DNA of 64,000 nt from the NCBI GenBank assembly GCA_033765145.1, contig JANRIH010000028.1, positions 148,709-212,708 on the forward strand. Direction: 5' to 3'. Shown in pieces: positions 1 through 8,824 of this stretch (position 1 is its first letter; each line of letters opens with the position of its first letter). A program made the position numbers and the translations under genes. Source of the stretch: JAGVSR01 sp033765145. Its GTDB lineage: Bacteria > Pseudomonadota > Alphaproteobacteria > Rhizobiales > Hyphomicrobiaceae. Under the pieces are notes generated by a model that was given only the letters and a program-made list of their open reading frames with translations, searched no databases and was not told the DNA's origin.

Positions 1-168
1 GGCCGACGCAACGGCGGACGTCGATGCCATCATCGTTTCGGTATTCTCTTCACGGTCGACCGATGCGAACCAGATCGAGAGTCCGACGAGGGCCGCACAG
101 AGCGCGTAGAGTTCGAGTTCGAGATTCGGATTGTCGAAGATTTCGCGGAAGGCGCTCGAAAGCGTCAT
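1..168 (-). CDS. Small membrane protein, C-terminus beyond left edge
   Basis: A reading frame of 56 codons begins at an ATG (168-166) and runs off the left edge without a stop. An AGGA ribosome-binding sequence lies about 7 bases upstream of the ATG. The protein begins MTLSSAFREIFDNP and then has a short hydrophobic stretch (about residues 19-33, LYALCAALVGLSIWF) that would make one membrane helix, followed by a polar segment. I do not recognise a family. The clean start signal and the amphipathic composition make it more likely to be a real gene than the overlapping frames on the other strand. Confidence 0.55.
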   Translation of the reverse strand, partial: MTLSSAFREIFDNPNLELELYALCAALVGLSIWFASVDREENTETMMASTSAVASA

Positions 169-571
169 CTGGTGTCCTGGAGTGTCGATTTCGGAGTCGT
201 GCGTGACCGTCATGGCCGGCGTCTCCAGCGATCAGAACTCGGGCTCGATGCAACGCAACTTTTGCGCAGCTGATCATCGTGAACACCCCGTTATTGATCG
301 CGACGGCAATTCATTTCAAATCCAATTGAACACCGGAAGTCATGGACCTTGTTCGACAGTTAAGAATGCGGAAACGATTGGTTCAATTCGCGCGATTTAT
401 GCTCATTTCGCGCGAATCTGGGCGCGAGCTGAATTCAATTATTGACGATTTAAATCAACGCGTTGCGGCGTCCCGCTTCAGATTTGAAAATTGCATTGAT
501 TTCGCACTGTCGAGCAATAGATCGATCGGCTGATTGCGGCATTCCGATCAAAAATACTTTCGATGCCGCTC
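169..571. other. Intergenic region, no convincing gene
   Basis: About 400 bases between the left-edge gene and the CNNM-type gene. It is AT-richer than its surroundings. Two copies of TTCGCGCGA lie about 20 bases apart near 386-415. Open frames here are short and lack a ribosome-binding site or recognisable protein features. It probably carries the promoter of the left-edge gene and the 3' flank of the CNNM-type gene. Confidence 0.5.
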
Positions 572-1876
572 TCAGCCGGACCTGTCATCGTCGGCGATGG
601 GGACCAATCGCGAGGCCATGATCTTGTCGATGCGCCGGCCGTCGAGATCGATGACTTCGAAGCGCCAACCCATGGTCTCAAGAACCTCGCCCGTCTTCGG
701 TAGATGCTCGAGTGCCGCCAGTACAAAGCCGGCCGCGGTTTGGTATTCGCGCGGCTTCGGCAATGTAAGACCCAGCACGTCGGCCATCTCGTCGGCGGCC
801 ATGGAGCCAGCTATCAGCCACGAGCCATCGGCGCGTTCTACGGCCATCGGCTCTTCACCTTCGGCATCGGCCTTGAACACGCCCGCGATCGCTTCGAGGA
901 TGTCGGCGGGCGAGACGAGGCCCTGGAAATGTCCATACTCATCATGGATGAGAGCCATTGGCACTTCGGCATCGCGGAGAACGGTCAGGATATCCAAGGC
1001 ATCGGTCGTGTCGGGAACGATCGGAGCTTTGCGAACGTGCTTTTTGACGTCGAGTTCATGACCGGAGAGCAGGCTCGCCAGGACCTCGCGGGTAGCGATG
1101 ACACCGATCATCTGGTCGACGGTCCCTTCCGCGGCCGGAATGCGCGAGTGAACGGTCGAGCGCAGGCGTTCGCGGATCGCCTCATCGCTGGCCGTTACGT
1201 CGACCCATTCGACGTCCGTGCGCGGTGTCATGAGGCCCGCGACCCGTCGATCGGCGAGGCGCATCACGCCTGAAATCATTGCGCGTTCGCCGGTTTCGAT
1301 GACGCCGGCCGACTCGGCTTCCGCCATCAGTGTCTTGATTTCTTCCTCGGTGACGCGGTCCTCGCTTTCGGTCGTCTGGCCGAACAGGCGGAATACGAGT
1401 TTCGTCGAAGTGTCGAGAAGCGAGACGAAGGGCGTGGCGATGGTCGAGACAAGCTGCATGGCCGGCGCCACGGTGCAGGCGATCGCTTCGGGGTTGCGGA
1501 GTGCGAGCGTCTTTGGGACGAGTTCACCCGCGATCACCGACAGGTAGGTTATGACCACGATCACGAAGCCGTATCCGAGCCAGTTGGCCCAGGCCGGAGT
1601 CACGCCCTGGCTTGTCAAGAACGCGGCAGCGCTATCTCCGAAAGCCTCGCCGGAATATGCGCCGTTGACGATGCCGATGAGTGTGATGCCGATCTGGACA
1701 GCTGACAGGAAGCGGCTCGGGTCGGCGGCGAGGTCGAGCGCGCTCCGCGCGCCGGAGCGGCCCTGAGCGGCCATGGACTTCAAGCGGGTTTGTCGCGAGG
1801 AGACGACGGCCAGTTCAGAGAGGGCAAACAGTCCATTGAGGACGATGAGCCCGGCAACGATGAAAGCCTCGAACAC
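572..1876 (-). CDS. CNNM/CorC-type hemolysin-family transporter (DUF21-CBS-CorC_HlyC)
   Basis: 434-aa integral membrane protein of the CNNM/HlyC/CorC family, associated with divalent-cation (Mg2+/Co2+) efflux at the inner membrane. Residues 1 to about 190 form the DUF21 transmembrane domain: a hydrophobic N-terminus (FIVAGLIVLNGLFALSELAVV) and the conserved GELVPKTLALRNPE motif. A CBS pair follows at about 215-330 (RVAGLMTPRTDVEWV and AEVPMALIHDEYGHFQGLV), then a CorC_HlyC domain to the end (AGFVLAALEHLPKTGE). The start is a GTG; I found no in-frame ATG upstream. Length is normal for the family. It stands alone, downstream of trmD on the same strand. Confidence 0.9.
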   Translation of the reverse strand: MFEAFIVAGLIVLNGLFALSELAVVSSRQTRLKSMAAQGRSGARSALDLAADPSRFLSAVQIGITLIGIVNGAYSGEAFGDSAAAFLTSQGVTPAWANWLGYGFVIVVITYLSVIAGELVPKTLALRNPEAIACTVAPAMQLVSTIATPFVSLLDTSTKLVFRLFGQTTESEDRVTEEEIKTLMAEAESAGVIETGERAMISGVMRLADRRVAGLMTPRTDVEWVDVTASDEAIRERLRSTVHSRIPAAEGTVDQMIGVIATREVLASLLSGHELDVKKHVRKAPIVPDTTDALDILTVLRDAEVPMALIHDEYGHFQGLVSPADILEAIAGVFKADAEGEEPMAVERADGSWLIAGSMAADEMADVLGLTLPKPREYQTAAGFVLAALEHLPKTGEVLETMGWRFEVIDLDGRRIDKIMASRLVPIADDDRSG

Positions 1877-1958
1877 GCAGTGCCGGCCTGGACATCACAT
1901 CCAGGTCCGCTCCAATCCATTGACGACGCCGGCACCGTAGGGTGCATGTCTTCGCCGG

Positions 1959-2708
1959 TCAATTGCGGTCATCCGGCTTCGATGGCGTGCGCCGTGTTCG
2001 CGCGGCGATGTCGGGCCGGCGTTCGGCGGTCAGGCGGGTCGATTGCGCCCTGCGCCAAGACGCGATGCGGGCATGATCGCCCGACAGCAGGATATCTGGA
2101 ATTGAATGCCCTTCCCACTCACGCGGTCGCGTAAACTGCGGATGCTCGAGAAGGCCCGCCTCGAAACTCTCCTCCGTCAAGCTTTCGGGAGCGCCGACGA
2201 CGCCCGGCAGCAGCCGGACGCAGGCATCGATCAGAACCATCGCGGCCAGTTCGCCGCCGGAAAGGACATAGTCGCCGATCGACACTTCACGCAGGTTGCG
2301 CGCTTCGATGATGCGCTCGTCGACGCCTTCAAAGCGGCCGGCCAGGAGAAGGCATCCCGGACCCGAGGCGAGTTCGCGTGCGAGACCTTGCGTCAGGGGC
2401 TCGCCACGCGGCGAGAGATAGATGCGGGGAACATCGGGGCCGAATGCCTCGACGGAATCGATCGCAGCCGCGACGACGTCGGCGCGCAGCACCATGCCTG
2501 CGCCGCCGCCCGCCGGTGTGTCGTCGACCTGGCGGTGGCGTCCTATGCCGAATTGGCGAAGGTCGGTGGTGTCGAGGGTCCAGAGTCCGGCCTGGAGTGC
2601 CTGACCGACGAGCGAAACCGACAGCGGGCCCGGAAACATCTCTGGAAAGAGCGTCACCACATGGGCGCGCCACGGTTTCCGGCCATCGCTCTCGGGGAAA
2701 TGGGCCAT
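1959..2708 (-). CDS. trmD: tRNA (guanine-N1-)-methyltransferase TrmD
   Basis: 249-aa SPOUT-fold enzyme that methylates G37 of tRNAs using S-adenosylmethionine, preventing +1 frameshifting. The start HVVTLFPEMFPGPLSVSLVG, the cofactor-site region IYLSPRGEPLTQGLARELA and the trefoil-knot signature SIGDYVLSGGELAAMVLID are all present, followed by the C-terminal target-recognition region (EESFEAGLLEHPQFTRPREW). It starts 6 bases after the stop of the DUF1330 gene, so the two are probably co-transcribed. It is not in the usual rpsP-rimM-trmD-rplS arrangement within this window. Confidence 0.97.
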   Translation of the reverse strand: MAHFPESDGRKPWRAHVVTLFPEMFPGPLSVSLVGQALQAGLWTLDTTDLRQFGIGRHRQVDDTPAGGGAGMVLRADVVAAAIDSVEAFGPDVPRIYLSPRGEPLTQGLARELASGPGCLLLAGRFEGVDERIIEARNLREVSIGDYVLSGGELAAMVLIDACVRLLPGVVGAPESLTEESFEAGLLEHPQFTRPREWEGHSIPDILLSGDHARIASWRRAQSTRLTAERRPDIAARTRRTPSKPDDRN

Positions 2709-2714
2709 GCCCGA

Positions 2715-3002
2715 TCAGACACCTTCGACGACGGTGATGTCGATCGAGCCGGCACCCTGGCGCAGCGCTTTGGCTTCCGCGTACTCGGGGCTCGTCGCGT
2801 AGCCGATCGCGTGGTCGTAGCTCGGGAACTCCAGGACGACATTCCGCTGCGTGCCGTTGCCTTCCACGATCTGGCACTTGCCACCGCGCACGATCGGCTT
2901 TCCCTCGAACTTGTCGAGCGCGATCTTCGATTTGGCGACGTACTGTCCCCATTTCTCCGGGTCCGTGACCGTAGCATGTGCGATGACGTAGCCTTTCGGC
3001 AT
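2715..3002 (-). CDS. DUF1330 family protein
   Basis: 95-aa soluble protein of the DUF1330 (dimeric alpha/beta barrel) family. The typical start PKGYVIAHATVTDPEKWGQY, the central GKCQIVEGNGTQRNVVLEF and the late DHAIGYATSPEYAEAKALR motif are visible, and the length is that of a single domain. The function of the family is not established. It sits between pyrF and trmD on the same strand and may form a short operon with trmD. Confidence 0.92.
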   Translation of the reverse strand: MPKGYVIAHATVTDPEKWGQYVAKSKIALDKFEGKPIVRGGKCQIVEGNGTQRNVVLEFPSYDHAIGYATSPEYAEAKALRQGAGSIDITVVEGV

Positions 3003-3085
3003 CTCTTGTCTCCCTGTGTGTCAGTGGGTGTATCGAATACCTCGGCCGGGAGGCATAAGGGGCGCTCATCGCCTCGGCAAGCGTC

Positions 3086-3802
3086 TCATGCGTCGTGGCG
3101 TACGGCGTCCGCGATGTGCTTCACGAACGTCTCGGCCGCGCGGCGGGGATCGTCGGCCTCCGTGATCGGACGTCCGACGACGATGTGGGATGCGCCGGAC
3201 GAGATCGCGCGCATGGGCGTCATGACGCGTTCCTGATCGCCGGCGGCGCTGCCTTCGAGCCGGATGCCGGGCGTCACGATCAGGAAGTCGGGGCTCGTCG
3301 CGGCGCGAACGGCGGCCGCTTCGAGACCCGATGCGATCACGCCGTCAAATCCGGCTTCGTAGGCCATGCGCGCGCGGTGCAGCACGAGTTCGGCGGGCGA
3401 CAGCTCGGTTCCCTGCTGGCGGAGATCGGTTTCAGTCAGATTGGTCATGACTGTCACGGCCAAGAGCTTCAGTCGGCTCGATCCCCGCCCGGCGACCGCG
3501 GCGCGCAGCGTCTTCAGGTCGTGGCCATGGACGGTCAGGAAGTCGACGCCCAGGTCCTTGGCATTTGCGACCGCGCGCTCGACGGTATTGCCGATGTCGA
3601 GGAGCTTCATGTCGAGGAAGACGTGCTTGCCTCTGGCTTTCAAGGCGCGTGCGATGTCGAGACCGCCGGCGAAGAGGAGCTCAAGGCCGACTTTGTAGAA
3701 GCTCACATGATCGTCGAGCTCGGCGATCAAGCGCTGAGCGCCTTCACTCGTCGGCATGTCGAGCGCGACGATGAGGCGGCTTTTGGCGGTTCGGACGGAC
3801 AT
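3086..3802 (-). CDS. pyrF: Orotidine 5'-phosphate decarboxylase
   Basis: 238-aa cytosolic enzyme converting OMP to UMP in the last step of de novo pyrimidine synthesis. The catalytic Asp-Lys-Asp signature is intact: FLDMKLLDIGNTV places D64, K66 and D69. The first barrel strand holds LIVALDMPT (D15), K37 lies in SFYKVGL, and the phosphate-binding end reads GASHIVVGRPITEADDP. The length is normal for the short bacterial type. It lies upstream of the DUF1330 gene on the same strand. Confidence 0.97.
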   Translation of the reverse strand: MSVRTAKSRLIVALDMPTSEGAQRLIAELDDHVSFYKVGLELLFAGGLDIARALKARGKHVFLDMKLLDIGNTVERAVANAKDLGVDFLTVHGHDLKTLRAAVAGRGSSRLKLLAVTVMTNLTETDLRQQGTELSPAELVLHRARMAYEAGFDGVIASGLEAAAVRAATSPDFLIVTPGIRLEGSAAGDQERVMTPMRAISSGASHIVVGRPITEADDPRRAAETFVKHIADAVRHDA

Positions 3803-3874
3803 CGGATCCGGAGATTCTTCTTGGCTGGTCTCGTCAAGGCACGCGGCCGACCCTAACGGGTTCCGCTTCGCGCG

Positions 3875-4474
3875 TCATCCGTGCAGCACATGGGCCGCCC
3901 GCGCGAGCTTCTGGATCAGGCGCTTCAGCTGCTCGCTCTGGTCCTTGTTCTTGAGATGCCCGTCCTCGTCGTAGGCTTCGTGGGCGCGTGGGAGGGCGAA
4001 CTGGTCCGGCAGCACGAGCGCGCCGAGGCCGAGTTCCAAGACCGTGCGGACGGTGTTGAGACCGCGCAGGCCGCCTAGTCCCCCGTTCGACGCACTGCCG
4101 AGTGCGAAGACGCGCGTCTTGAAGACGGCGAGAGGCTCCTCGTCGTCGCGGCGGATGCGGCTCACCCAATCGAGCGTGTTCTTGAGCAGGGGGGTGATCG
4201 AGGCATTGTACTCAGGGCAGGCGATGAAGATCCCGCTGTGGACCTTCATCAGCGCTTCGAACTTCAACGTCGTGTCCGGTATGCTGTCGCGGGTCTGCAG
4301 ATCGGCGTCGTAGAGCGGCATCGGATAGTCGCCCAAATCCGCGAACGTCGCGGCAATGCCGTTGGCTTCCGCGATGCGCGCGCCGAGGTCCGCCAGGCGC
4401 TTGTTGTGCGAACCCGTGCGCGAACTGCCGGAGAAAAAGAGGAGACGCGGCGCTTCTGTCTTCTGGCTGGCCAT
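3875..4474 (-). CDS. NADPH-dependent FMN reductase
   Basis: 199-aa flavodoxin-like NAD(P)H-dependent FMN reductase. The N-terminal flavin phosphate loop reads LLFFSGSSRTGSHNKRLA, the GSxRxxSxN-type signature, and the second family motif is present as ECPEYN-like ACPEYNASITPLLKNTLDW. The single domain spans nearly the whole protein. The substrate is not predictable; relatives reduce quinones, azo dyes or chromate. It lies between dnaJ and pyrF on the same strand, about 70 bases from each. Confidence 0.9.
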   Translation of the reverse strand: MASQKTEAPRLLFFSGSSRTGSHNKRLADLGARIAEANGIAATFADLGDYPMPLYDADLQTRDSIPDTTLKFEALMKVHSGIFIACPEYNASITPLLKNTLDWVSRIRRDDEEPLAVFKTRVFALGSASNGGLGGLRGLNTVRTVLELGLGALVLPDQFALPRAHEAYDEDGHLKNKDQSEQLKRLIQKLARAAHVLHG

Positions 4475-4492
4475 GTGCAGTTCTCAGTCGAA

Positions 4493-4510
4493 GAGGCTCG
4501 ACGGAGCCTC
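4493..4510 (-). terminator. Hairpin after dnaJ (possible terminator)
   Basis: A perfect 7-bp stem (GAGGCTC/GAGCCTC) with a 4-base loop lies about 42 bases downstream of the dnaJ stop. There is no strong T tract after it, so it may act as a weak terminator or RNA-end stabiliser. Confidence 0.4.
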
Positions 4511-4551
4511 GATCTCAGGGTTGGGGCGTCGGGCATGCTCGATAAAGCGTG

Positions 4552-5712
4552 TCAGCTCGACTTTCCGTCGCCGCCGAAGAAATCCTTCACACGCGCGAAA
4601 AAGCCGTGGCTCTCCGGGCTCGTCTCCTTGCGGCTCTCACGCTCGAATTCTTCGAGCAGCTCGCGCTGCTTGCGCGTCAGGTTCTTCGGCGTCTCGACCT
4701 CGACCTGGATGTACATGTCGCCGGTCATCGTCGAACGCAGGACCGGCATGCCCTTGCCCTTCAGACGGAACTGCTTGCCGCTTTCGGTGCCTTCTGGAAC
4801 ACGTACGCGCGTCATGGCGCCCTCGAGGGTCGGCACCTCGATCTGTCCGCCGAGTGCGGCCGTCGTCATCGAGATCGGCACCTTGCAGAAGATGTCTGCG
4901 CCGTCGCGCTGGAAGAATTCGTGCGGCTTGATGGCGAGGAATATGTAGAGATCGCCGGCTGGCCCGCCGCGCGCACCAGCCTCACCTTCACCCGCAAGAC
5001 GGATCCGCGTCCCATCTTCGACGCCGGCAGGGATATTGACGGAAAGCGTGCGCTCTTTGACGACGCGACCCGCACCTGTGCAGGTCGGGCAGGGATCGGT
5101 GATCGTCTCACCGCGTCCCTGGCATGACGGGCATGTGCGCTCAATCGTGAAGAAGCCTTGGCTCGCGCGCACCTTGCCCATGCCGGAACACGTCGCGCAA
5201 GTCGTTGGCTTGGTTCCAGCGCGCGCACCCGATCCCTGGCATGTCTCGCATGTGACGCTCGTCGGCACGCGGATCTGCGCGGTCTTGCCGGTCACGGCTT
5301 CGGGGAGTGTGATCTCCATATTGTAGCGGAGATCGGCGCCGCGCTCGCGACCCGTGCGGCGCTGTCCGGCCTGTCCGCGCCGGCCGCCCATGAACTCTCC
5401 GAACAGGTCGTCGAAGATGTCCGACATCGAGGACGCGAAGTCGGGACCGAAGCCGCCGCCGGGCCCCCCGCGGCCACCCATGCCGCCTTCGAAGGCAGCA
5501 TGGCCGAAGCGGTCGTAAGCGGCCCGTTTCTGCGGGTCCTTCAGAACTTCATAGGCTTCGTTGATTTCCTTGAACTTCTGTTCTGCGGTCTTGTCGCTGG
5601 GATTGCGGTCGGGATGCAGTTCCTTCGCGAGCTTGCGGAACGCGCTTTTCAGTTCCGGCTCGCCGGCGTCGCGAGATACCCCGAGGGTTTCGTAATAGTC
5701 GCGCTTGGCCAT
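4552..5712 (-). CDS. dnaJ: Chaperone DnaJ (Hsp40)
   Basis: 386-aa type I DnaJ, co-chaperone that delivers unfolded substrates to DnaK and stimulates its ATPase. It has the J domain (MAKRDYYETLGV, HPD motif in ELHPDRNPS), a Gly/Phe-rich linker (GGMGGRGGPGGGFGPDF), four CxxCxGxG zinc-binding repeats (CETCQGSG, CATCSGMG, CPSCQGRG, CPTCTGAG) and the C-terminal substrate-binding domain. The first 64 bases also encode the C-terminus of the upstream methyltransferase in another frame. dnaK is upstream but separated by that methyltransferase gene and by a strong hairpin. Confidence 0.98.
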   Translation of the reverse strand: MAKRDYYETLGVSRDAGEPELKSAFRKLAKELHPDRNPSDKTAEQKFKEINEAYEVLKDPQKRAAYDRFGHAAFEGGMGGRGGPGGGFGPDFASSMSDIFDDLFGEFMGGRRGQAGQRRTGRERGADLRYNMEITLPEAVTGKTAQIRVPTSVTCETCQGSGARAGTKPTTCATCSGMGKVRASQGFFTIERTCPSCQGRGETITDPCPTCTGAGRVVKERTLSVNIPAGVEDGTRIRLAGEGEAGARGGPAGDLYIFLAIKPHEFFQRDGADIFCKVPISMTTAALGGQIEVPTLEGAMTRVRVPEGTESGKQFRLKGKGMPVLRSTMTGDMYIQVEVETPKNLTRKQRELLEEFERESRKETSPESHGFFARVKDFFGGDGKSS

Positions 5713-6695
5713 TCTGTTTCCAAGTTCTCGTCGAGAGCCTCGATGCCCCCCGTACCGTTATAGTACGAGATCATCTGACGCGGGCGGAGTGTCCGCTCCG
5801 CGCGCCGGCCGATGAAGTAAACGCCGTTGGCCCCGTCTCCCGCGAAGTGTCCCCCCGCCCATTTGTCGGCAAAGCGGAGCCAGAAGAACGGGAGCGTGAG
5901 GGCCGTGGCCACTTTGTCGGATCGCACCAGCGACCGCATGAAATATCGGATCGACCAGAACAAGCTCAAGCCCGGTCCGCCATTTGTCCCAGCGTCCAAT
6001 TGTGCGAAGTTCTTGAACAGCCAGCGGTGGCCACTCGGCGTGAACCGGGTGAAATCGAAGGCGGCCATGTGCACCTGCTGCATGAACGGCGTCTCGGCAT
6101 AGATGAGGCCGTCGGGCTTCAGGACGCGGTGGATCTCCGCGACCACCTGAGGCGGGTCGAGGACGTGTTCGAGGACGGCTTGGATCACGACGCCGTCGAA
6201 TGCCCGGTCGACGAAGGGCAAGTGGTGCCCGTCCGCGAGGAGCGCGACGTTGTCGGAGACGTAGATGTCGGTGCCGATCACCTCGACGTCGGGGGCGTCG
6301 TAAAGAACGTCCAGGCCCGACCCGCGAGACCCTCCGCCAACGATGAGAACGCGCGGCCTATTCGCGATTTTCCTCAGGTAATTCAAGAATTTAAGACAGT
6401 TGATCTCGCCGATGGAGCTATCGCCTGCCATCACGAACCCGCGCAGCCGCTCCTTGAGGCCGGGGCGCGTCTCGATGGCCTGTTCGGCCGCCGACTGCGC
6501 GATGCTGTCCCGCGTCATCACGCTGTCGTCGAAATCGATCAGTGCCGGCTTGCCATCGAAGACCGGGAAGCCCTCGCCGTAAAACTGGCAGCGGGGGTTC
6601 GAGCAGGCATAGGCCGGTTCGGAGGCCCGCGGGCGCGTGCTGATCGGTGCGGCGCAGCGGGGGCAGGCGAGAATTCTGATCAGCTCGGGCGACAT
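5649..6695 (-). CDS. Class I SAM-dependent methyltransferase with Trm112-like zinc ribbon
   Basis: About 348 aa. The chosen ATG (6695-6693) has a GGGAG sequence upstream and begins MSPELIRILACPRCAAP. A Cys-rich N-terminal ribbon (CPRC, then CSNPRC) resembles the Trm112/UPF0434 type. A Rossmann-fold methyltransferase domain follows, with motif I VLIVGGGSRGSGLDVL, the acidic VIGTDIYV and the late motif FDGVVIQAVLEHVLDPPQVV, as in methyltransferase family 11. The substrate is unknown. It is unusual in lying between dnaK and dnaJ, and its last 21 codons plus stop overlap the dnaJ start in a different frame. A longer frame starting at 6767 exists but lacks a good ribosome-binding site. Confidence 0.85.
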   Translation of the reverse strand: MSPELIRILACPRCAAPISTRPRASEPAYACSNPRCQFYGEGFPVFDGKPALIDFDDSVMTRDSIAQSAAEQAIETRPGLKERLRGFVMAGDSSIGEINCLKFLNYLRKIANRPRVLIVGGGSRGSGLDVLYDAPDVEVIGTDIYVSDNVALLADGHHLPFVDRAFDGVVIQAVLEHVLDPPQVVAEIHRVLKPDGLIYAETPFMQQVHMAAFDFTRFTPSGHRWLFKNFAQLDAGTNGGPGLSLFWSIRYFMRSLVRSDKVATALTLPFFWLRFADKWAGGHFAGDGANGVYFIGRRAERTLRPRQMISYYNGTGGIEALDENLETEWPSATITKPSGYLATPASRN

Positions 6696-6835
6696 GGCTA
6701 CGCTCCCGGAACACTCAAACTGCGAACTTGCCTTCAGGCAGGTATAGTTAACAACTAACCTTACCACATGCTGCGACGCAACAGAGCGATGGTGATCAAA
6801 AATCTTGCTGGAAATTCAATTTGGGAAAGTCGATC

Positions 6836-6872
6836 GGCGCGGCCGATGCTGGTCATGCATCCCGGCCGCGCC
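6836..6872 (-). terminator. Strong hairpin downstream of dnaK
   Basis: A 10-bp perfect GC-rich stem (GGCGCGGCCG/CGGCCGCGCC) extends by 4 more pairs (ATGC/GCAT) past a 2-base bulge, with a 7-base loop. It begins about 20 bases after the dnaK stop and precedes the methyltransferase start. It is probably the dnaK transcription end, although the T tract is weak. If it works as a terminator, dnaJ is transcribed mainly with the methyltransferase and not with dnaK. Confidence 0.6.
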
Positions 6873-6892
6873 GCGTTCAGTGTGCAATTCGA

Positions 6893-8824
6893 TCAGGCCG
6901 AACGCTTCTTGTCGTCCTTCACTTCCTCGAAATCGGCGTCCACGACATCGCTGTCGTCGGAGCCTGAGCTATCAGACGACCCGGCATCGGAGCCCGCGTC
7001 GCCGCCGGCACCGGCCTGGGCCTTGTAGATCGCTTCGCCGATCTTCATAGCGACCTGAGCCAGCGCTGTCGTCGCGGCGCGGATGCGGTCGGCATCGTCG
7101 GACTGAACCGCCTCCTTCGTCGCGGCGATGGCTTGCTCGACGTCGGATTTCACAGCAGTGACGGCCGGGTTCGACCCATGCTCGGCGATCTGTTTCTCCG
7201 TGTCGTGGACAAGCGCTTCGGCATGATTTTTCGCCTCGACCAACTCGCGCTTCTTCTTGTCCTCCGACGCATGCGCCTCGGCGTCCTTGACCATGCGATC
7301 GATCTCGGTATCCGAAAGACCGCCCGAGGCCTGGATACGGATCGACTGCTCCTTACCGGTCGCCTTGTCCTTCGCCGCAACGTGCACGATTCCGTTGGCG
7401 TCGATGTCGAAGGTGACCTCGACCTGGGGAACGCCGCGTGGTGCAGGCGGGATGCCGATCAGATCGAACTGGCCGAGCAGCTTGTTGTCGGCCGCCATCT
7501 CGCGCTCGCCCTGGCTGACGCGGATCGTGACCGCGGTCTGCCCGTCCTCGGCGGTCGAGAAGACCTGGCTCTTCTTGGTCGGGATCGTGGTGTTGCGCTC
7601 GATCAGCCGCGTGAAAACACCGCCCAGCGTTTCGATGCCGAGCGACAGCGGCGTCACGTCGAGGAGCAGAACATCCTTCACCTCGCCCTTCAGAACGCCG
7701 GCCTGGATAGCAGCGCCGACGGCGACCACTTCGTCCGGGTTGACGCCCTTGTGCGGCTCCTTGCCGAACAGCTCCTTGACGATCTGCTGGACCTTCGGCA
7801 TGCGCGTCATGCCGCCGACGAGAACGACCTCGTCGATTTCGGCGGCTTTCAGGCCCGCGTCCTTCAAAGCCTGCAGGCACGGCCCCTTCGTCTTCTCGAT
7901 GAGGTCGTCGACGAGGCTCTCGAGCTTGGCGCGCGTGAGCTTCAAGGTCAGATGCTTGGGACCGGTTGCGTCCGCGGTGATGAACGGAAGATTGATCTCG
8001 GTTTGGGCCGAGGACGACAGCTCGATCTTCGCCTTCTCGGCGGCTTCTTTGAGACGCTGGAGGGCGAGCTTGTCTGATCGGAGGTCGATGCCGTTCGACT
8101 TCTTGAACTCGTCGGCGAGGTACGCGACGAGCTTCATGTCGAAGTCTTCGCCGCCGAGGAACGTATCGCCGTTCGTCGACTTCACTTCGAAGACGCCGTC
8201 ACCAATCTCAAGGATCGAAATATCGAACGTGCCGCCGCCGAGGTCGTAAACGGCGATGGTCTTCGCCTCTTTCTTCTTGTCGAGGCCATAGGCCAGCGCG
8301 GCCGCCGTCGGCTCGTTGATGATGCGCAGAACTTCGAGGCCCGCAATGCGGCCGGCGTCTTTCGTCGCCTGGCGCTGGGCGTCGTTGAAGTAGGCCGGAA
8401 CCGTGATGACGGCCTGCGTCACAGATTCGCCGAGCTTGGCTTCTGCGGTTTCCTTCATCTTTTGAAGAATGAAGGCCGAAATCTGCTGGGGGGAATATTC
8501 CTTGCCGTTCACCTCGACCCAAGCGTCGCCGTTCTGACCCTTCACGATCTTGTAGGGGACGAGCTTCTTGTCCTTCTCGACCATGGGGTCGTCGAAGCGG
8601 CGGCCGATGAGGCGCTTGATGGCGAACAACGTGCCGGTCGGGTTGGTGACGCCCTGGCGCTTCGCGGGCAGGCCGACCAGCCGCTCGCCGTCGTCGGAAA
8701 ATGCGACGATCGAGGGGGTCGTGTTCACGCCTTCGGCGTTTTCCAGAACGCGCGGCTTGCCGCCGTCCATGACGGCAACGCAGGAGTTGGTCGTGCCGAG
8801 GTCGATGCCAATAACTTTAGCCAT
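6893..8824 (-). CDS. dnaK: Chaperone DnaK (Hsp70)
   Basis: 643-aa Hsp70 chaperone; an ATP-driven substrate clamp working with DnaJ and GrpE. The ATG at 8824-8822 is preceded by AGGAAGA and begins MAKVIGIDLGTTNSCVAVMD, the Hsp70 phosphate-1 signature. Other signatures are IAVYDLGGGTFDISI and VVLVGGMTRMPKVQQIV. The linker is followed by the substrate-binding domain (VLLLDVTPLSLGIETLGGVF) and a helical lid. The C-terminal tail is Gly/Ser/Asp-rich and ends in acidic DADFEEVKDD. An upstream in-frame extension (to 9088) is dismissed because the DnaK N-terminus is invariant. Confidence 0.99.
   Translation of the reverse strand: MAKVIGIDLGTTNSCVAVMDGGKPRVLENAEGVNTTPSIVAFSDDGERLVGLPAKRQGVTNPTGTLFAIKRLIGRRFDDPMVEKDKKLVPYKIVKGQNGDAWVEVNGKEYSPQQISAFILQKMKETAEAKLGESVTQAVITVPAYFNDAQRQATKDAGRIAGLEVLRIINEPTAAALAYGLDKKKEAKTIAVYDLGGGTFDISILEIGDGVFEVKSTNGDTFLGGEDFDMKLVAYLADEFKKSNGIDLRSDKLALQRLKEAAEKAKIELSSSAQTEINLPFITADATGPKHLTLKLTRAKLESLVDDLIEKTKGPCLQALKDAGLKAAEIDEVVLVGGMTRMPKVQQIVKELFGKEPHKGVNPDEVVAVGAAIQAGVLKGEVKDVLLLDVTPLSLGIETLGGVFTRLIERNTTIPTKKSQVFSTAEDGQTAVTIRVSQGEREMAADNKLLGQFDLIGIPPAPRGVPQVEVTFDIDANGIVHVAAKDKATGKEQSIRIQASGGLSDTEIDRMVKDAEAHASEDKKKRELVEAKNHAEALVHDTEKQIAEHGSNPAVTAVKSDVEQAIAATKEAVQSDDADRIRAATTALAQVAMKIGEAIYKAQAGAGGDAGSDAGSSDSSGSDDSDVVDADFEEVKDDKKRSA

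Noticed and set aside
2106..3236. 376-codon plus-strand open frame across trmD, DUF1330 and pyrF
   Set aside because: It is antisense to three well-recognised genes; long antisense frames are common in GC-rich DNA and this one has no recognisable domains.
7133..8077. Long plus-strand open frames opposite dnaK
   Set aside because: Antisense shadow of a certain gene; Arg/Leu-rich composition without family features.
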